Origin: Nitrospira tepida
GTDB lineage: Bacteria; Nitrospirota; Nitrospiria; Nitrospirales; Nitrospiraceae
Reading direction: 5' to 3'
Assembly (NCBI RefSeq): GCF_947241125.1
Contig: NZ_OX365700.1
Location: 434,001 to 498,000, forward strand
DNA: 64,000 bases
Below, piece after piece: positions 26,247 to 36,718 of the stretch. The notes below the pieces were generated by a model. That model was not told the origin of the DNA, searched no databases, and saw only the letters and a program-made list of their open reading frames with translations. Within the stretch, counting starts at the first letter, position 1; every line of letters begins with the position of its first letter. Position numbers and translations under genes: made by a program.

Positions 26247-27647
26247 TCAAGCTTTCGATCCGGCGAGCGGCAGCACGATCGTGAAGGTCGAGCCGGCGCC
26301 GGGGGCGCTCTCGACCTCGATGCGGCCACGGTGCATCTCGGCGATCCAGGCGCAGATGGCCAGGCCGAGCCCCGTGCCCTTGTTCGTGTGGGTGCGGGCT
26401 TCCTCGGTGCGGTAAAACCGGTCGAAGATTCTGCCCAACGCCTCTTGCCGGATGCCGATGCCTTGATCGCGGACCGAGAGACGAGCCATGCCTTGATCCG
26501 TCCGGAGCGCAATCTCCACCAGGCCGCCGGGCTTGGAGTACTTCACGGCATTATCGACGATGTTGAGCAGCAACTCCCGCAGGCGCAGCTCGTCGCCCAG
26601 GACCGTGGCTGGGTCGAGCGATCCCAGCGACACCTTCACATCCTGCTCCTGTCCCAACAGCGAGGCCTGTCCGTGGATGTCCTCGATCAGCTCTTCCAGG
26701 CGGACGGGCGCGGAGGCCATTTTCACTTCGCCCATGTCCGCCCGCGAGAGAAAGAGCAGCTCGTCCACGATGCGCGTCATCCGGTCGATCTCTTCGAGGT
26801 TGCTTTCAAGCACGCTCTTGTAATCCTCGCAGTCGCGGTCGCGTCGGAGGACGAGTTCGGTTTCGCCTTTCATGACCGTCAGCGGCGTGCGGAGTTCGTG
26901 CGAGGCGTCGCTGCTGAACTGGCGGACCTGCCGGAACGAGGCGTCCAGCCTCGCGATCATGTCGTTGAAGGTCGCGGCCAGCCGTCCGATTTCGTCGCCG
27001 GTGGATTCGACCGTCAACCGCTGCGCCAAGTCACCGGCCGCAATTTTCTGCGCCGCTTCCGTGATGGCATGCACGGGGCGCAACGCCCGGCCGGCCAGGA
27101 ACCAGCCTCCCGCGAGCGAGGCCAGCAGGGCCACGGGAAGCGACACCAGCAGGACGACCAGCAATCGATGCAGCGCCTCTTCCAGCGGCTTCAACGAGGT
27201 GCCGACCTGGACGATGTTCAGCAGGTTGCCCTGGTACATGATCGGCACGGAGATCAGGCGCAGCGTCTCGCCGGGGAAACGGGCCGATTCGTAGGTGGCA
27301 TGGCCCCGGAAGGCGGTTTCCAACGCGGTTTGGCTCAAGGGCACGTCGTGGCTCTTGACGTTGGGGGATTGGATCGTGATCCGGCCGGTCGGGCTGAAGA
27401 TCTGAAAGAATTTATCCAGCACGGCCAGTTCGGGGAAATGGGAAGACAGGTCGTCGAACTGGATGAAGGGGCCGAACCCGTGTTGTTCAAGCGATCGGAT
27501 CGCGGTGGTGGCGGCTTCTTCGAGCGACTGGTCCACCTGATCCTTCAGCTCGCGGGCGAGGACGGCGTAGAGGGTCGTGCCGAGCAGAATCAGGATCAGA
27601 GCCAGGACGGACCCGTACCACAGCGTCAGTTTGACGCGAAGAGGCAT
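26247..27647 (-). CDS. Membrane sensor histidine kinase
   Basis: The 466-residue protein has a first membrane helix at 10-30 (VLALILILLGTTLYAVLA), a periplasmic sensor of about 130 residues, and a second helix near 165-190 (LLVVLLVSLPVALLASLAGG). Then come HAMP (ALRPVHAITEAAQKIAAG), HisKA with the phospho-His in SSDASHELRTPLTV, and HATPase with DNAVKYS, DQGIGI and GTGLGLAI. It resembles CusS/heavy-metal sensor kinases. Its start overlaps the response-regulator stop by one base (TAATG). Its last 52 bases before the stop region are duplicated at 25525-25576. Confidence 0.93.
   Translation of the reverse strand: MPLRVKLTLWYGSVLALILILLGTTLYAVLARELKDQVDQSLEEAATTAIRSLEQHGFGPFIQFDDLSSHFPELAVLDKFFQIFSPTGRITIQSPNVKSHDVPLSQTALETAFRGHATYESARFPGETLRLISVPIMYQGNLLNIVQVGTSLKPLEEALHRLLVVLLVSLPVALLASLAGGWFLAGRALRPVHAITEAAQKIAAGDLAQRLTVESTGDEIGRLAATFNDMIARLDASFRQVRQFSSDASHELRTPLTVMKGETELVLRRDRDCEDYKSVLESNLEEIDRMTRIVDELLFLSRADMGEVKMASAPVRLEELIEDIHGQASLLGQEQDVKVSLGSLDPATVLGDELRLRELLLNIVDNAVKYSKPGGLVEIALRTDQGMARLSVRDQGIGIRQEALGRIFDRFYRTEEARTHTNKGTGLGLAICAWIAEMHRGRIEVESAPGAGSTFTIVLPLAGSKA
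26253..26304 (-). repeat. 52-bp duplication, right copy within the kinase gene
   Basis: Identical to 25525-25576. This copy supplies the C-terminus of the intact kinase (GSTFTIVLPLAGSKA). The unit from copy to copy is 728 bp and contains the ParE-type TA pair. Confidence 0.9.
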
Positions 27648-28318
27648 TACTCCGCCTTCAACACGTACCCGCTCCCGCGGACCGTGTGGATCAGTTTGCG
27701 AGGCCGCCCTTTATCGACCTTGTTGCGCAGATAGTTGACGTAGACGTCGATCACGTTGGTGAAGGTGTCGAAGTCCAGATTCCACACGTGTTCGGCGATC
27801 ATCGGGCGCGTCAGGACGCGGCCGGCGTTGCGCATGAGGTATTCCAGCAGGGCATATTCCTTGGCGGTGAGATCGAGCCGCTGCTCGCCTCGCGTGACTT
27901 CGCGGGTCGCCGGGTTCAGGATGAGGTCGTCCACCTGCAAGATGCCGACGGCGTCCGTGGGGCCGCGGCGCAACAGGGCGCGGACCCGCGCCAGCAGCTC
28001 GTCGATCGCAAAGGGCTTGGTGAGATAATCGTCGGCGCCCGCATCCAATCCCTTGACCTTTTGATCGACCTGGGACAGGGCCGTGAGGATCAGAACGGGT
28101 GAGGTGATTTTCTCCTTCCGCAGCCGCTTCACGATCTCCAGACCCGGCAGGCTGGGGACCATCAGGTCCACGATCACCAGGTCGTAGCTGCCGCTGAGGG
28201 CGAGGTCGAGCCCTTGGGCCCCGTCGGTACAAAGGTCCACGGCATAGCTCTCTTCCTCAAGCGCGCGCTTGATGAAGGAGCCCACCTTTGCCTCGTCTTC
28301 AATGACCAGAATCCGCAT
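27647..28318 (-). CDS. OmpR-family response regulator
   Basis: The 223-residue product has a receiver domain (MRILVIEDEAKVGSFIKRAL, phospho-Asp in DLVIVDLMVP, conserved Lys in DYLTKPF) and an OmpR/PhoB winged helix (LTAKEYALLEYL, then VDVYVNYLRNKVDK and VRGSGYVL). It is transcribed ahead of and overlapping the kinase. ATG 28318 matches the normal start of receiver domains. Candidate targets are the TTAA boxes before degP. Confidence 0.95.
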   Translation of the reverse strand: MRILVIEDEAKVGSFIKRALEEESYAVDLCTDGAQGLDLALSGSYDLVIVDLMVPSLPGLEIVKRLRKEKITSPVLILTALSQVDQKVKGLDAGADDYLTKPFAIDELLARVRALLRRGPTDAVGILQVDDLILNPATREVTRGEQRLDLTAKEYALLEYLMRNAGRVLTRPMIAEHVWNLDFDTFTNVIDVYVNYLRNKVDKGRPRKLIHTVRGSGYVLKAE

Positions 28319-28382
28319 GACGCAATGGCTGATCCGGACCGATGAGATCGAGGGATTATACCAAAGGTCAGGGTGGGACTCG

Positions 28383-29504
28383 CTAGCGAGGTGGATGCGC
28401 GATCGCGGCGGCGCGACAGCGCGTCTTGATCCTGTCCCAACCTGCGGACGGCAGAAGGGGCGCGGCGGCCGAGTCCGCCGGCTGAAGCGCCTGTTGCAGT
28501 CTCTGAATCCGCGACTCGGTGCTGGGATGCGACGACAAGTAAGCAAGCAGGTCGTCGTCGGGACGCTCCCTCTGAAGCGTTTCAAAGAAGCGGATCATGC
28601 CGGCCGGGTTGATGCCGGCCTTCCGCAGGCTCTGCAAGCCTTCCCAATCGGCGTCGGTTTCGAACGCGCGGCTGTACCGCAAGAGCCCCAACGTGCCGGC
28701 CGCCTCGAGCCCATAGGCCAGGCCGCCCGCCATGTCGCCGGATAGGGCCGCGAGCAGCAGGCTCGACGCCATCTGTTCGATCAGCAGCGTCGTGACATGG
28801 CGTCCGGCAATGTGCCGGATCTCATGGGCCAAGACTCCAGCCAGCTCATCCGCCGAGCCGGTCTTCTCCAGCAAGCCGCGAAACAGGACGATCGAGCCGC
28901 CGGGAGCGGCGAAGGCATTCACGATCGGCCGATCCGCCAGATAGACCTGAATTCGGTAGGGCAAGGGCGCCTGCACGGCAGTCAGCCGTTCCGTAATCAA
29001 GCTCAGGGCATCGAGGGTCTGTTGGTCGGTGCAGCGGGCCTCCGGCGGCGCCAACGCTGCCACGGCCGCGCGGCCGAGCTGTTCTTCCCAGGACAGAGGC
29101 ACGTGCGGGGCCAGCGTTTGGGCCAGCAGGGGAAGGCCCCAGCGATACAGACCGGCAGCCGCGCCAATTGCGACCAGGGCCGCCACGACCGTCCACCGGA
29201 GTCGTGACGATCGCATGGAAGGACGGTGAAGGTGGCGGACGCGGGAACTGGCGACGCCATGGAGCGCCTCCAGCACGGTCTGGTCACGGATCACGAGGGT
29301 TTCGACCTGATGGTCTCCGAATTCGAGCCGGACGTGCTCGCCATCGTAGGAGCCCTGTGTCTGGCGGATCTGCCCGTGAGGCCAGCAGTGAACCGCGCCG
29401 GACTCGGTGGCGATGTGGATGTGTCCGGCCGTGATCTGCACGGTCGCCTGGTGCCGGACGGCGGATTTCCCGTCCAGGTAGACGGCTTGCCAGCTCTTTG
29501 TCAT
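28383..29504 (-). CDS. M48-family metallopeptidase, membrane-anchored
   Basis: The 373-residue protein has an N-terminal beta-rich cytoplasmic domain of about 100 residues (MTKSWQAVYLDGKSAVRHQA) and one membrane helix (WTVVAALVAIGAAAGLYRWG). A periplasmic M48 zinc peptidase domain with HEIRH (DELAGVLAHEIRHIAGRH) follows, and later the third ligand region (FETDADWEG). M48 enzymes such as BepA and LoiP act in outer-membrane quality control. It lies seven bases after the DUF898 gene, so these form an operon. Confidence 0.88.
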   Translation of the reverse strand: MTKSWQAVYLDGKSAVRHQATVQITAGHIHIATESGAVHCWPHGQIRQTQGSYDGEHVRLEFGDHQVETLVIRDQTVLEALHGVASSRVRHLHRPSMRSSRLRWTVVAALVAIGAAAGLYRWGLPLLAQTLAPHVPLSWEEQLGRAAVAALAPPEARCTDQQTLDALSLITERLTAVQAPLPYRIQVYLADRPIVNAFAAPGGSIVLFRGLLEKTGSADELAGVLAHEIRHIAGRHVTTLLIEQMASSLLLAALSGDMAGGLAYGLEAAGTLGLLRYSRAFETDADWEGLQSLRKAGINPAGMIRFFETLQRERPDDDLLAYLSSHPSTESRIQRLQQALQPADSAAAPLLPSAGWDRIKTRCRAAAIAHPPR

Positions 29505-29511
29505 GGAAGGA

Positions 29512-30708
29512 TCAGCCCAGGTCGAACCCTGTGTCCAGAAAACTCGACAGCCCTTCGCCGGTCGCGGTGACCGCCCGTTCGTCCTGCGCGATCCGCTCCA
29601 CCGCCATTGCGCCGTTGAGACGAAGGTTGCTGAAGAGAAAACGGGCGTTCCGCACCGTCGTCCAGGGCCAGGCCAGGCCAAGGGAGCCGATCAGCAGCAG
29701 GAAGTTCCCCAGCTTGAGCTTCAACAGCGGCCAGCCCTGCACCGTGCAGACGAACCGCCCGCCGCACAAGGTCGAATGGTTCCAGAAGTAGCGCTGGCGC
29801 GCCGCCATATACCAGAACCAGGAGCAGCCGAATGTGAACGGCAGCAGGAGCACGGACCCAACGAAGGATCGGGCGAGGCCGTAACGGTCCCCATCGAACG
29901 AGAACCGCTCAGACCCGAGATACGAATGGTCGATGAGATAGGCCTGCCGCCTGACCTCGAAGAGCGGATAGTAGGCCCCCAAGGTTATGGTCGTGAGCAG
30001 CGAGCCCTTGAGAAAGAGCGTCATGAACTCGATGGCTTTCCCGCGAAACGAAAAGCGGATGCCTCGCCAGGAACTGCGGCTGAGACGATAGCGGCGGGCT
30101 CCTGTCACGGCCACCGGCAGAAACAGCATGAGGAGGATCGTGGAGAGGAGTTGTCCGGTGACCAGGGTCGCGGCGCCCATTTCAAAATATCGCGGCGCCA
30201 GGGACAGAGTGAGATAGGGAAGGCCGAACAGGAGCGTGGCCCTGCCGGCTCCATTGAGCAGTTCTCGCGGCGCGCCATGGTAGGCGAACCGGTCGCCGGC
30301 GCACTGAGTCTGACTATAGAGGTACGAGCGAACCTTGACCTTGGCCCAGAAGGAATAGAGGCCCAGGGTCAGGATGGTCAGACAGAGGTTGACCAGGTGC
30401 ATGCCGAACAGCGATCCACCGACGCCGAAAAAGCTCAGGCGGTAGGTCTTCGGGCCTTGGCTCGGAATCTGCTCGCCGGACGGCACCGAGGCCGGTTCCG
30501 CATCGACGTCGGCGGAGCTGGGAGCCGTAATCCGTTGGGGAGGCGCAGCGGGCGGGAACGGTCCGGCCACCACGAAAAATTTCGTTCCGCAGGAAGCGCA
30601 GGCGCTCTTGGTGCCGGGCTTGAGGCTGGCTCGCGATCGGACGCGAAAACGGCTGCGGCAGTGGGTACAGGTGAGCTGAATCGAGTCGTCGGTGGAGAGG
30701 CTGGCCAT
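29512..30708 (-). CDS. DUF898 (YjgN-like) multispanning membrane protein with zinc ribbon
   Basis: The 398-residue product starts with a two-CXXC zinc-ribbon-like segment (CTHCRSRF and CASCGTKF). A linker follows, then a DUF898 membrane domain with several hydrophobic segments (LVNLCLTILTLGLYSFWAKV, ATLLFGLPYLTLSLAP, LLSTILLMLFLPVAV, SVLLLPFTFGCSWFWYMAA). The function of DUF898/YjgN is unknown. It is followed by the M48 peptidase and preceded by another zinc-ribbon membrane protein, so the three probably form an envelope-related operon. Confidence 0.82.
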   Translation of the reverse strand: MASLSTDDSIQLTCTHCRSRFRVRSRASLKPGTKSACASCGTKFFVVAGPFPPAAPPQRITAPSSADVDAEPASVPSGEQIPSQGPKTYRLSFFGVGGSLFGMHLVNLCLTILTLGLYSFWAKVKVRSYLYSQTQCAGDRFAYHGAPRELLNGAGRATLLFGLPYLTLSLAPRYFEMGAATLVTGQLLSTILLMLFLPVAVTGARRYRLSRSSWRGIRFSFRGKAIEFMTLFLKGSLLTTITLGAYYPLFEVRRQAYLIDHSYLGSERFSFDGDRYGLARSFVGSVLLLPFTFGCSWFWYMAARQRYFWNHSTLCGGRFVCTVQGWPLLKLKLGNFLLLIGSLGLAWPWTTVRNARFLFSNLRLNGAMAVERIAQDERAVTATGEGLSSFLDTGFDLG

Positions 30709-30717
30709 CGCCGATAT

Positions 30718-31731
30718 CTATTCTCGCGCCATGGTCTCGAACGCCTTCATCGAGACAATCAGCGGTTGCGGGCCCTTGAGCGAAACGGTCAATTCTTTCT
30801 CCAAGGCGAACATCAGCCGCCGGCCGTCGGTCATGATCGACTCGGTTCCCCGGAGTCGCGCGACCGCAGTCCTGCCGTCCGGGGCGAGCCGCACGTGCGT
30901 GTCCATCCGCGTCCACTGATACTCCTGCGCCATCGCGAAGGATTGCCGGAGGCTCGTCCGGTATTGCTCGCGAGTCATCGTCAGTTCCTGCTCGGTGCCG
31001 GAAAACTGGACGACGACGGTCAGGCGGGCATCCGGCGCCACCTGTCGCACCAGGCGGTCCACGTCCCGGCTGTTTGCCGCCTGATCAAGTTCCGCCAGCA
31101 GCGAGGTGACCTGCGCCTCCGCCAGATCGTCGCCGGGGAAAAGGGTCCATAGGGGGCGGATCGTCCCGGCCTCGTCTCGGTATTGGGCCTTGCGGACATG
31201 CCAGGCTTCTCCGTCCTCCTGGATCAACGACAGGAGGACGGAACCGGATGCGCGGGGTCCAGAGACCGGAATGTCGAATTGGGCTGTGCCCTGACGTCCG
31301 TCAGACCTCATGTGCCAAGTGGGGAACCACCCGAATTCGAGCGGGGTGCCGAAATGGTCCCTGAGCACCTCATGGTCTTGAATGAAGGCGACGGAGGTTT
31401 GATAGGCCGTGGATCGCTTGATGCCTTGCGTCAGGGCGAACAGGGCCGTGCCGAAAACCCCGTAGCCGAGCAGGCAGAGGGCCGTGAGGGAGAGGATGGC
31501 CATCCGTCTGGCCCCAGCATCGGCCGGAACAGCCATCAGAATCGATCTGGTGCTGGTGGAGTGGCCGGATGAGGTCACGGAACCGGCCGCATGAGCCGGC
31601 GCCAGAACGAGGTTGACGTCACAGGTGGCGCACGCCACCACAGCCATGTCCGTACCGTCGCCATCCGGGATGACCTGCGAGCTCAGGCAGGAGGGGCAGG
31701 TGACGGACTGAGGACAAACCACCGCGTCCAT
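30718..31731 (-). CDS. Zinc-ribbon protein with one membrane helix, unknown function
   Basis: This 337-residue protein starts with a CXXC...CXXC ribbon (VTCPSCLSSQVIPDGDG, then CATCDVNLVL). A single hydrophobic helix follows near residues 78-95 (AILSLTALCLLGYGVFGTAL), then an extracytoplasmic region. The last 130 residues (LLAELDQAANSRDVDRLVRQ onward) resemble a SnoaL/NTF2-like small fold, which is a weak suggestion. It is the first gene of the three-gene minus-strand group leading to the M48 peptidase; the gap to the DUF898 gene is nine bases. Confidence 0.7.
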   Translation of the reverse strand: MDAVVCPQSVTCPSCLSSQVIPDGDGTDMAVVACATCDVNLVLAPAHAAGSVTSSGHSTSTRSILMAVPADAGARRMAILSLTALCLLGYGVFGTALFALTQGIKRSTAYQTSVAFIQDHEVLRDHFGTPLEFGWFPTWHMRSDGRQGTAQFDIPVSGPRASGSVLLSLIQEDGEAWHVRKAQYRDEAGTIRPLWTLFPGDDLAEAQVTSLLAELDQAANSRDVDRLVRQVAPDARLTVVVQFSGTEQELTMTREQYRTSLRQSFAMAQEYQWTRMDTHVRLAPDGRTAVARLRGTESIMTDGRRLMFALEKELTVSLKGPQPLIVSMKAFETMARE

Positions 31732-31879
31732 CTCCCAAAGATAGCCGATTCCCCCCGACGCGCAAGGATCGGTAGGGCGAAGTCGGACCTGTGGTGATGG
31801 CCGGCGTGCGGTGGAGAAGCGGCAAGGGGTGTTTGACGCGGTTGGATGGCGTGGTTTCGGAACGAGGATCGTTATCCGA

Positions 31880-33535
31880 TTATTTGGGCGGAAAGCGGGT
31901 GATCGTGACGGGCCTATAGGAAAGCCGTGGTCCCTCGGGAGTCGAGGTCGTCAGGGTATGTGTGAGCCAGGTCGTGTCGTCCCGCTTGGGAAAATCCGCA
32001 CGGTAATGGGCGCCGCGGCTTTCCTCTCTCGCCATGCCCCCCGCGACGATCGTCTCCGCGATATCGACCAAGGATTGAAGCTCGAGCGCCTGGATCAAAT
32101 CCGTATTGAAGACCTGGCCGTGGTCGTGCAGGCGGACGTGCCGGGCCTGCTCTCGCAACCGGCGCACCTGTTCCAGCGCGAGCGCCATCGATTCCTTCGT
32201 GCGAAAGATGCCCAGGTTGGTGCTCATCACCCGCCCCAACTCATCGCGGAGCTGCCAGGCCCGTTGCGAGCCTTGGCTGGCATGGAGGCGGGCAATGCGA
32301 TCCCGGTCTGCTTGGTAGGTCCTGTCGGAGGGAGTGCGCGGGGCCTTGCCGCGGACATACTCCGAGGCCCGGACACCGGCCCGCCTGCCGAACACGATCG
32401 TCTCCAGCAGGGAGTTGCCGCCCAGCCTGTTGGCGCCATGGACGCTCACGCAGGCGCATTCGCCCGCGGCGAACAGCCCGGGCAGGGCAGTCTCCCCCCA
32501 TCCGTTGGCCTGCACCCCGCCCATTTGATAGTGCGCGCCCGGTTGGACCGGGATCGGGCTCTCGATCGGGTCGATGCCGGCGAACTCCAGCGACAGTTGC
32601 CGGATCTGCGGCAGCCGTTCCAGGATCCGTTGGCGTCCCAGATGGCGAAGGTCCAGCAGCACGCAGCCGTCGACGCCGCGCCCTTCCAGGATCTCCTGCC
32701 CGATCGCGAGGGAAACCGTGGACCGGGTGGCCAATTCCATCTGATCCGGCGCATATCGTTGCATGAACCGTTCGCCCAGCGTGTTCAACAGGTACCCTCC
32801 CTCGCCGCGCGCCCCTTCAGTGATGAGGATGCCGGTGCTCTTGAGCGTGGTCGGATGGAACTGGACGAACTCCATGTCCATGAGCGGCACGCCGGCGCGA
32901 TAGGCCAAGGCCATGCCGTCGCCGGTGTTGATGACCGCGTTGGTGCTGGTGTAGAAGATGCGGCCGCTCCCGCCCGTGGCCAGGATGACGGCCTTGGCCC
33001 CGATCACGTGCAGGCCGCCGTGAAGCAGATCCCAGGCGACGACGCCGCGGCATTCGCCCTCGTCGGTCACCAACGAGGTGACGTACCATTCCTCATAGAC
33101 GGACACCTGCCGGCGGAGGAGCTGCTCGTACAGGACATGCAGGAGCGCATGGCCGGTCCGGTCCGCGGCGTAGCAGGTGCGGGGGAAGCCGGCGCCGCCG
33201 AACGGCCGTTGGGCGATGAGCCCCTGCTCGGTGCGGCTGAAGATGACGCCGAGCCGTTCCAGCTCCAGGATGTCGTCCGGCGCCTCCCGGCACATGACCT
33301 CGATCGCGTCCTGGTCTCCCAGGTAGACGCCGCCCTTCGCCGTGTCGAAGGCATGGGCCTCCCAGGAATCGGCCGCTCCCAACGCGGCGTTGATCCCGCC
33401 CTGCGCCGCCACCGAATGGCTGCGGACCGGATGGACCTTGGAAATGATGGCGACATCGAGATCGGGAGGAACAGCGAGCGCGGCCCTCATGCCCGCAAGG
33501 CCCGCGCCCACGATCAGCACGTCATGGATTTTCAT
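31880..33535 (-). CDS. Succinate dehydrogenase/fumarate reductase flavoprotein-type subunit
   Basis: The 551-residue product is an FAD-dependent oxidoreductase. It has a dinucleotide-binding start ([16 protein letters not shown]), the FAD-attachment region [18 protein letters not shown] with a His at the position of the covalent ligand, and the catalytic-region motifs RGEGGYLLN and [13 protein letters not shown]. These match SdhA/FrdA more than aspartate oxidase. It would interconvert succinate and fumarate with an iron-sulfur subunit, but no sdhB/sdhC lies next to it. ATG 33535 starts the FAD-binding strand. Confidence 0.87.
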   Translation of the reverse strand: MKIHDVLIVGAGLAGMRAALAVPPDLDVAIISKVHPVRSHSVAAQGGINAALGAADSWEAHAFDTAKGGVYLGDQDAIEVMCREAPDDILELERLGVIFSRTEQGLIAQRPFGGAGFPRTCYAADRTGHALLHVLYEQLLRRQVSVYEEWYVTSLVTDEGECRGVVAWDLLHGGLHVIGAKAVILATGGSGRIFYTSTNAVINTGDGMALAYRAGVPLMDMEFVQFHPTTLKSTGILITEGARGEGGYLLNTLGERFMQRYAPDQMELATRSTVSLAIGQEILEGRGVDGCVLLDLRHLGRQRILERLPQIRQLSLEFAGIDPIESPIPVQPGAHYQMGGVQANGWGETALPGLFAAGECACVSVHGANRLGGNSLLETIVFGRRAGVRASEYVRGKAPRTPSDRTYQADRDRIARLHASQGSQRAWQLRDELGRVMSTNLGIFRTKESMALALEQVRRLREQARHVRLHDHGQVFNTDLIQALELQSLVDIAETIVAGGMAREESRGAHYRADFPKRDDTTWLTHTLTTSTPEGPRLSYRPVTITRFPPK

Positions 33536-33802
33536 CGCCTGGCGCTGCTCGAACCCACTTCGAAACCCTTTCCTGAAACGACGGAGCCGCCGGGGCACGG
33601 TCTTGCTGACAGGCCCGTCTGAATCTTATCGCGGATTACTATGGTGGGTGCAAGCCTTGTTGTGGGGGTGCTTCCCTGACTCAGTCCGTTACCGGGTGTG
33701 CTCCGAGCAGGGAATTCTGCTTCTCCCTTCTCCTGTGAACAGACTCTATGGTAAACAAATATGACAGCCCGCAACCGCCATCACGCTAGAGGAGCGCTCT
33801 CC

Positions 33803-36718
33803 ATGTCCACATTGTCCGATCAGGCCTCGCCCGAACCACAGTGGCTCGACCCGTCCGATCGATTTGCCCAGCGGCACATCGCCCCCAGCGAGGCCGACGT
33901 TCAAGAGATGCTGGCCACACTGGGATTGCGGTCCCTCGATGAGCTGGCCGATGCCGCGATGCCTGCCAATATCCGCCATCGCCGGCCGCTGAGCCTGCCG
34001 CCGGCAAAGAGCGAACATGAAGCCTTGGCTGAGCTTCAGCAACTGGCCAAACGGAATCAGGTCCGGCGCTCGCTGATCGGCATGGGCTATTACGACTGTC
34101 TCACGCCGACGGTGATCCTGCGGAACATCCTGGAGAACCCGGGCTGGTATACCCAGTACACGCCCTACCAAGCGGAAATTGCCCAAGGGCGCATGGAGGC
34201 GCTGGTTAATTTTCAAACGATGGTGGCGGACCTGACCGGCCTGCCGCTGGCCAATGCCTCATTGCTGGACGAAGCCACCGCCGCCGCCGAAGCGATGGCA
34301 ATGTGCGTGAACATCGCCAGACAAAAGGGCGAAGAGCGAACGACCTTTCTGGTGTCCGACGGCTGTCACCCCCAGACCATTGCCGTGGTGCAGACCAGGG
34401 CGACGCCGCTTGGGGTGACGGTGCGGGTCGTGCATGGGGATGAGGTTCCTGCCGGGGCGACCGATCTGCTCGGCCTGTTGCTCCAGTATCCGGCCACGGA
34501 CGGCTCCGTGGTCGATCATGCGGCGCTGATTCAGCGGGTGCACCACGCAGGCGGATTGGTTGCTATGGCGACCGATCTCCTGGCGCTGACCCTCTTGAAG
34601 GCTCCGGGGGAGTTGGGAGCCGACATTGCCGTCGGCTCCAGCCAGCGATTCGGAGTACCCATGGGATTCGGCGGCCCGCATGCCGCGTTTCTCGCCACGC
34701 GCGAGGAGCACCGTCGGCAGATCCCGGGCCGGATTGTCGGGGTTTCCAAGGACCACGCCGGGAAGCCCGCCTATCGACTCGCGCTCCAAACGAGGGAACA
34801 ACACATCCGCCGCGAGAAGGCCACGAGCAACATCTGCACGGCCCAGGTGCTGCTGGCGGTCATGGCCGGCATGTACGCGGTGTATCACGGACCGGAGGGA
34901 TTGCGCCGGATTGCGTCGCGTGTTCATGGGTTGGCGTGCCTGCTGGCCGAGGGGTTGCGGCGCCTGAGCCTGCCTCCCGCCTCCGAGCTGTTCTTCGACA
35001 CGCTCTCCGTGCCCTGCGGGGTTGATCTGGTCCCGTCGATCATCGCCCGGGCCGGCGCGCGCGGGTACAACCTGCGCGTGATCGACGAGTCGTCGGTCGG
35101 CATTTCGCTGGATGAGCTGAGCACCATTGAGGAAGTGCGCCAGGTCCTGTCGATCTTCGCCGGCCAGGATCCTCTCCCCTTCAACCTGGATCAGATGGCC
35201 TGCGGGCTGAATGTCTCGTATCCTGGCTCCTTTGCCAGGACCAGCGCCTACCTCACGCATGAGGTCTTCCACCGGTTCCACGCGGAGCACGAGATGCTGC
35301 GCTACCTCAACCGGCTGCAGGCCAAGGACCTGTCGCTGACCACCTCGATGATTCCGCTCGGTTCCTGCACGATGAAGCTCAACGCGACGACGGAGATGGT
35401 GCCAGTCACCTGGCCGGAGTTTGCGCGCCTCCATCCCTTCGCCCCGGTGGAGCAGACCGCCGGCTATCAGGAGCTCTGCGCCAGGCTGGCCGACTGGCTG
35501 GCCGAGATCACGGGGTTCGATGCGGTGTCGTTGCAGCCCAATGCCGGCTCTCAAGGGGAGTATGCCGGCCTGATGGTGATTCGCGCGTATCACCAGCATC
35601 AGGGGGAAGGGCATCGCAAGGTCTGCTTGATCCCCGTGTCGGCACATGGGACGAACCCCGCGAGCGCCGCGATGGTGGGCATGACGGTCGTGCCTGTCGC
35701 CTGTGATACGCAGGGCAATGTCGACCTGAAGGATCTGGAGGAAAAGGCCGCCCGGCACCGCGGCGATCTGGCCGCCTTGATGATCACCTACCCCTCCACC
35801 CATGGGGTATTTGAAGCCGAGATCCGGCGAATCTGCCAGATCGTTCACACGCACGGCGGGCAGGTGTATCTCGACGGTGCCAACATGAACGCGATGGTCG
35901 GCCTCACCAGGCCGGGCGACATCGGGGCCGATGTCTGCCATCTGAACCTGCACAAGACTTTCTGCATTCCACACGGAGGCGGCGGGCCTGGAATGGGTCC
36001 GATCGCGGTCGGGCGGCACCTTGCGCCGTTCCTACCGGGGCATCCGGTCGTCAAGACGGGCGGGGCGCAGGCGATCGGCTCTATAGCAGCAGCTCCCTAC
36101 GGCAGCCCGAGCATTCTCCCGATCTCCTATGCCTACATCGCGATGATGGGCAACGAGGGATTGACGCGGGCGACCCAGGTGGCCATCCTCAACGCGAACT
36201 ACATGGCGAAGAAGCTCGACAAGCACTACCGGGTGCTCTACACGGGCGCCAAAGGATTGGTGGCGCACGAGTTCATCCTGGATCTGCGCCCGTTCAAGGA
36301 CAGCGCGGGTATTGAGGCCATGGATGTGGCCAAGCGCCTGATGGACTACGGCTTCCACGCCCCGACGGTTTCGTTTCCGGTCGCCGGGACCTTGATGATC
36401 GAGCCGACGGAGAGCGAGGCCAAGGCCGAGCTTGATCGTTTCTGCGCGGCGCTGATCGCCATTCGCGGCGAGATTCAGGACATCATCGAGCGGCGGATGC
36501 CGAAGACCGACAATCCCTTGAAGAATGCGCCGCACACGGCCCGGATGGTGACGGCGGCCGACTGGTCCCATCCCTACTCCCGCGAGCAGGCGGCGTTTCC
36601 AGCGCCGTGGGTGCGCGAGCACAAGTTCTGGCCGAGCGTGGGGCGTATCGACGAAGCCTACGGAGATCGCAATCTGGTCTGCACCTGCCCGCCGATGGAA
36701 AGTTACGCGACGTCGTGA
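33803..36718 (+). CDS. gcvP: Glycine dehydrogenase (decarboxylating), GcvP
   Basis: GcvP is the PLP-dependent P-protein of the glycine cleavage system: it decarboxylates glycine and passes the aminomethyl group to lipoyl-GcvH. The 971-residue chain contains both halves of the protein (not split into GcvPA/GcvPB). The PLP lysine is in [20 protein letters not shown] 33803 follows AGAGGAG and gives a normal N-terminus ([17 protein letters not shown]). gcvT lies 19 kb away on the other strand and gcvH is not in the window. Confidence 0.96.
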   Translation: MSTLSDQASPEPQWLDPSDRFAQRHIAPSEADVQEMLATLGLRSLDELADAAMPANIRHRRPLSLPPAKSEHEALAELQQLAKRNQVRRSLIGMGYYDCLTPTVILRNILENPGWYTQYTPYQAEIAQGRMEALVNFQTMVADLTGLPLANASLLDEATAAAEAMAMCVNIARQKGEERTTFLVSDGCHPQTIAVVQTRATPLGVTVRVVHGDEVPAGATDLLGLLLQYPATDGSVVDHAALIQRVHHAGGLVAMATDLLALTLLKAPGELGADIAVGSSQRFGVPMGFGGPHAAFLATREEHRRQIPGRIVGVSKDHAGKPAYRLALQTREQHIRREKATSNICTAQVLLAVMAGMYAVYHGPEGLRRIASRVHGLACLLAEGLRRLSLPPASELFFDTLSVPCGVDLVPSIIARAGARGYNLRVIDESSVGISLDELSTIEEVRQVLSIFAGQDPLPFNLDQMACGLNVSYPGSFARTSAYLTHEVFHRFHAEHEMLRYLNRLQAKDLSLTTSMIPLGSCTMKLNATTEMVPVTWPEFARLHPFAPVEQTAGYQELCARLADWLAEITGFDAVSLQPNAGSQGEYAGLMVIRAYHQHQGEGHRKVCLIPVSAHGTNPASAAMVGMTVVPVACDTQGNVDLKDLEEKAARHRGDLAALMITYPSTHGVFEAEIRRICQIVHTHGGQVYLDGANMNAMVGLTRPGDIGADVCHLNLHKTFCIPHGGGGPGMGPIAVGRHLAPFLPGHPVVKTGGAQAIGSIAAAPYGSPSILPISYAYIAMMGNEGLTRATQVAILNANYMAKKLDKHYRVLYTGAKGLVAHEFILDLRPFKDSAGIEAMDVAKRLMDYGFHAPTVSFPVAGTLMIEPTESEAKAELDRFCAALIAIRGEIQDIIERRMPKTDNPLKNAPHTARMVTAADWSHPYSREQAAFPAPWVREHKFWPSVGRIDEAYGDRNLVCTCPPMESYATS

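Noticed and set aside
31880-33535. L-aspartate oxidase (NadB) for the flavoprotein
   Set aside because: The [18 protein letters not shown] and [13 protein letters not shown] regions and overall length fit SdhA/FrdA better; NadB remains a minor alternative.
33536-33802. Glycine riboswitch before gcvP
   Set aside because: I looked for the conserved glycine aptamer core and did not find it.
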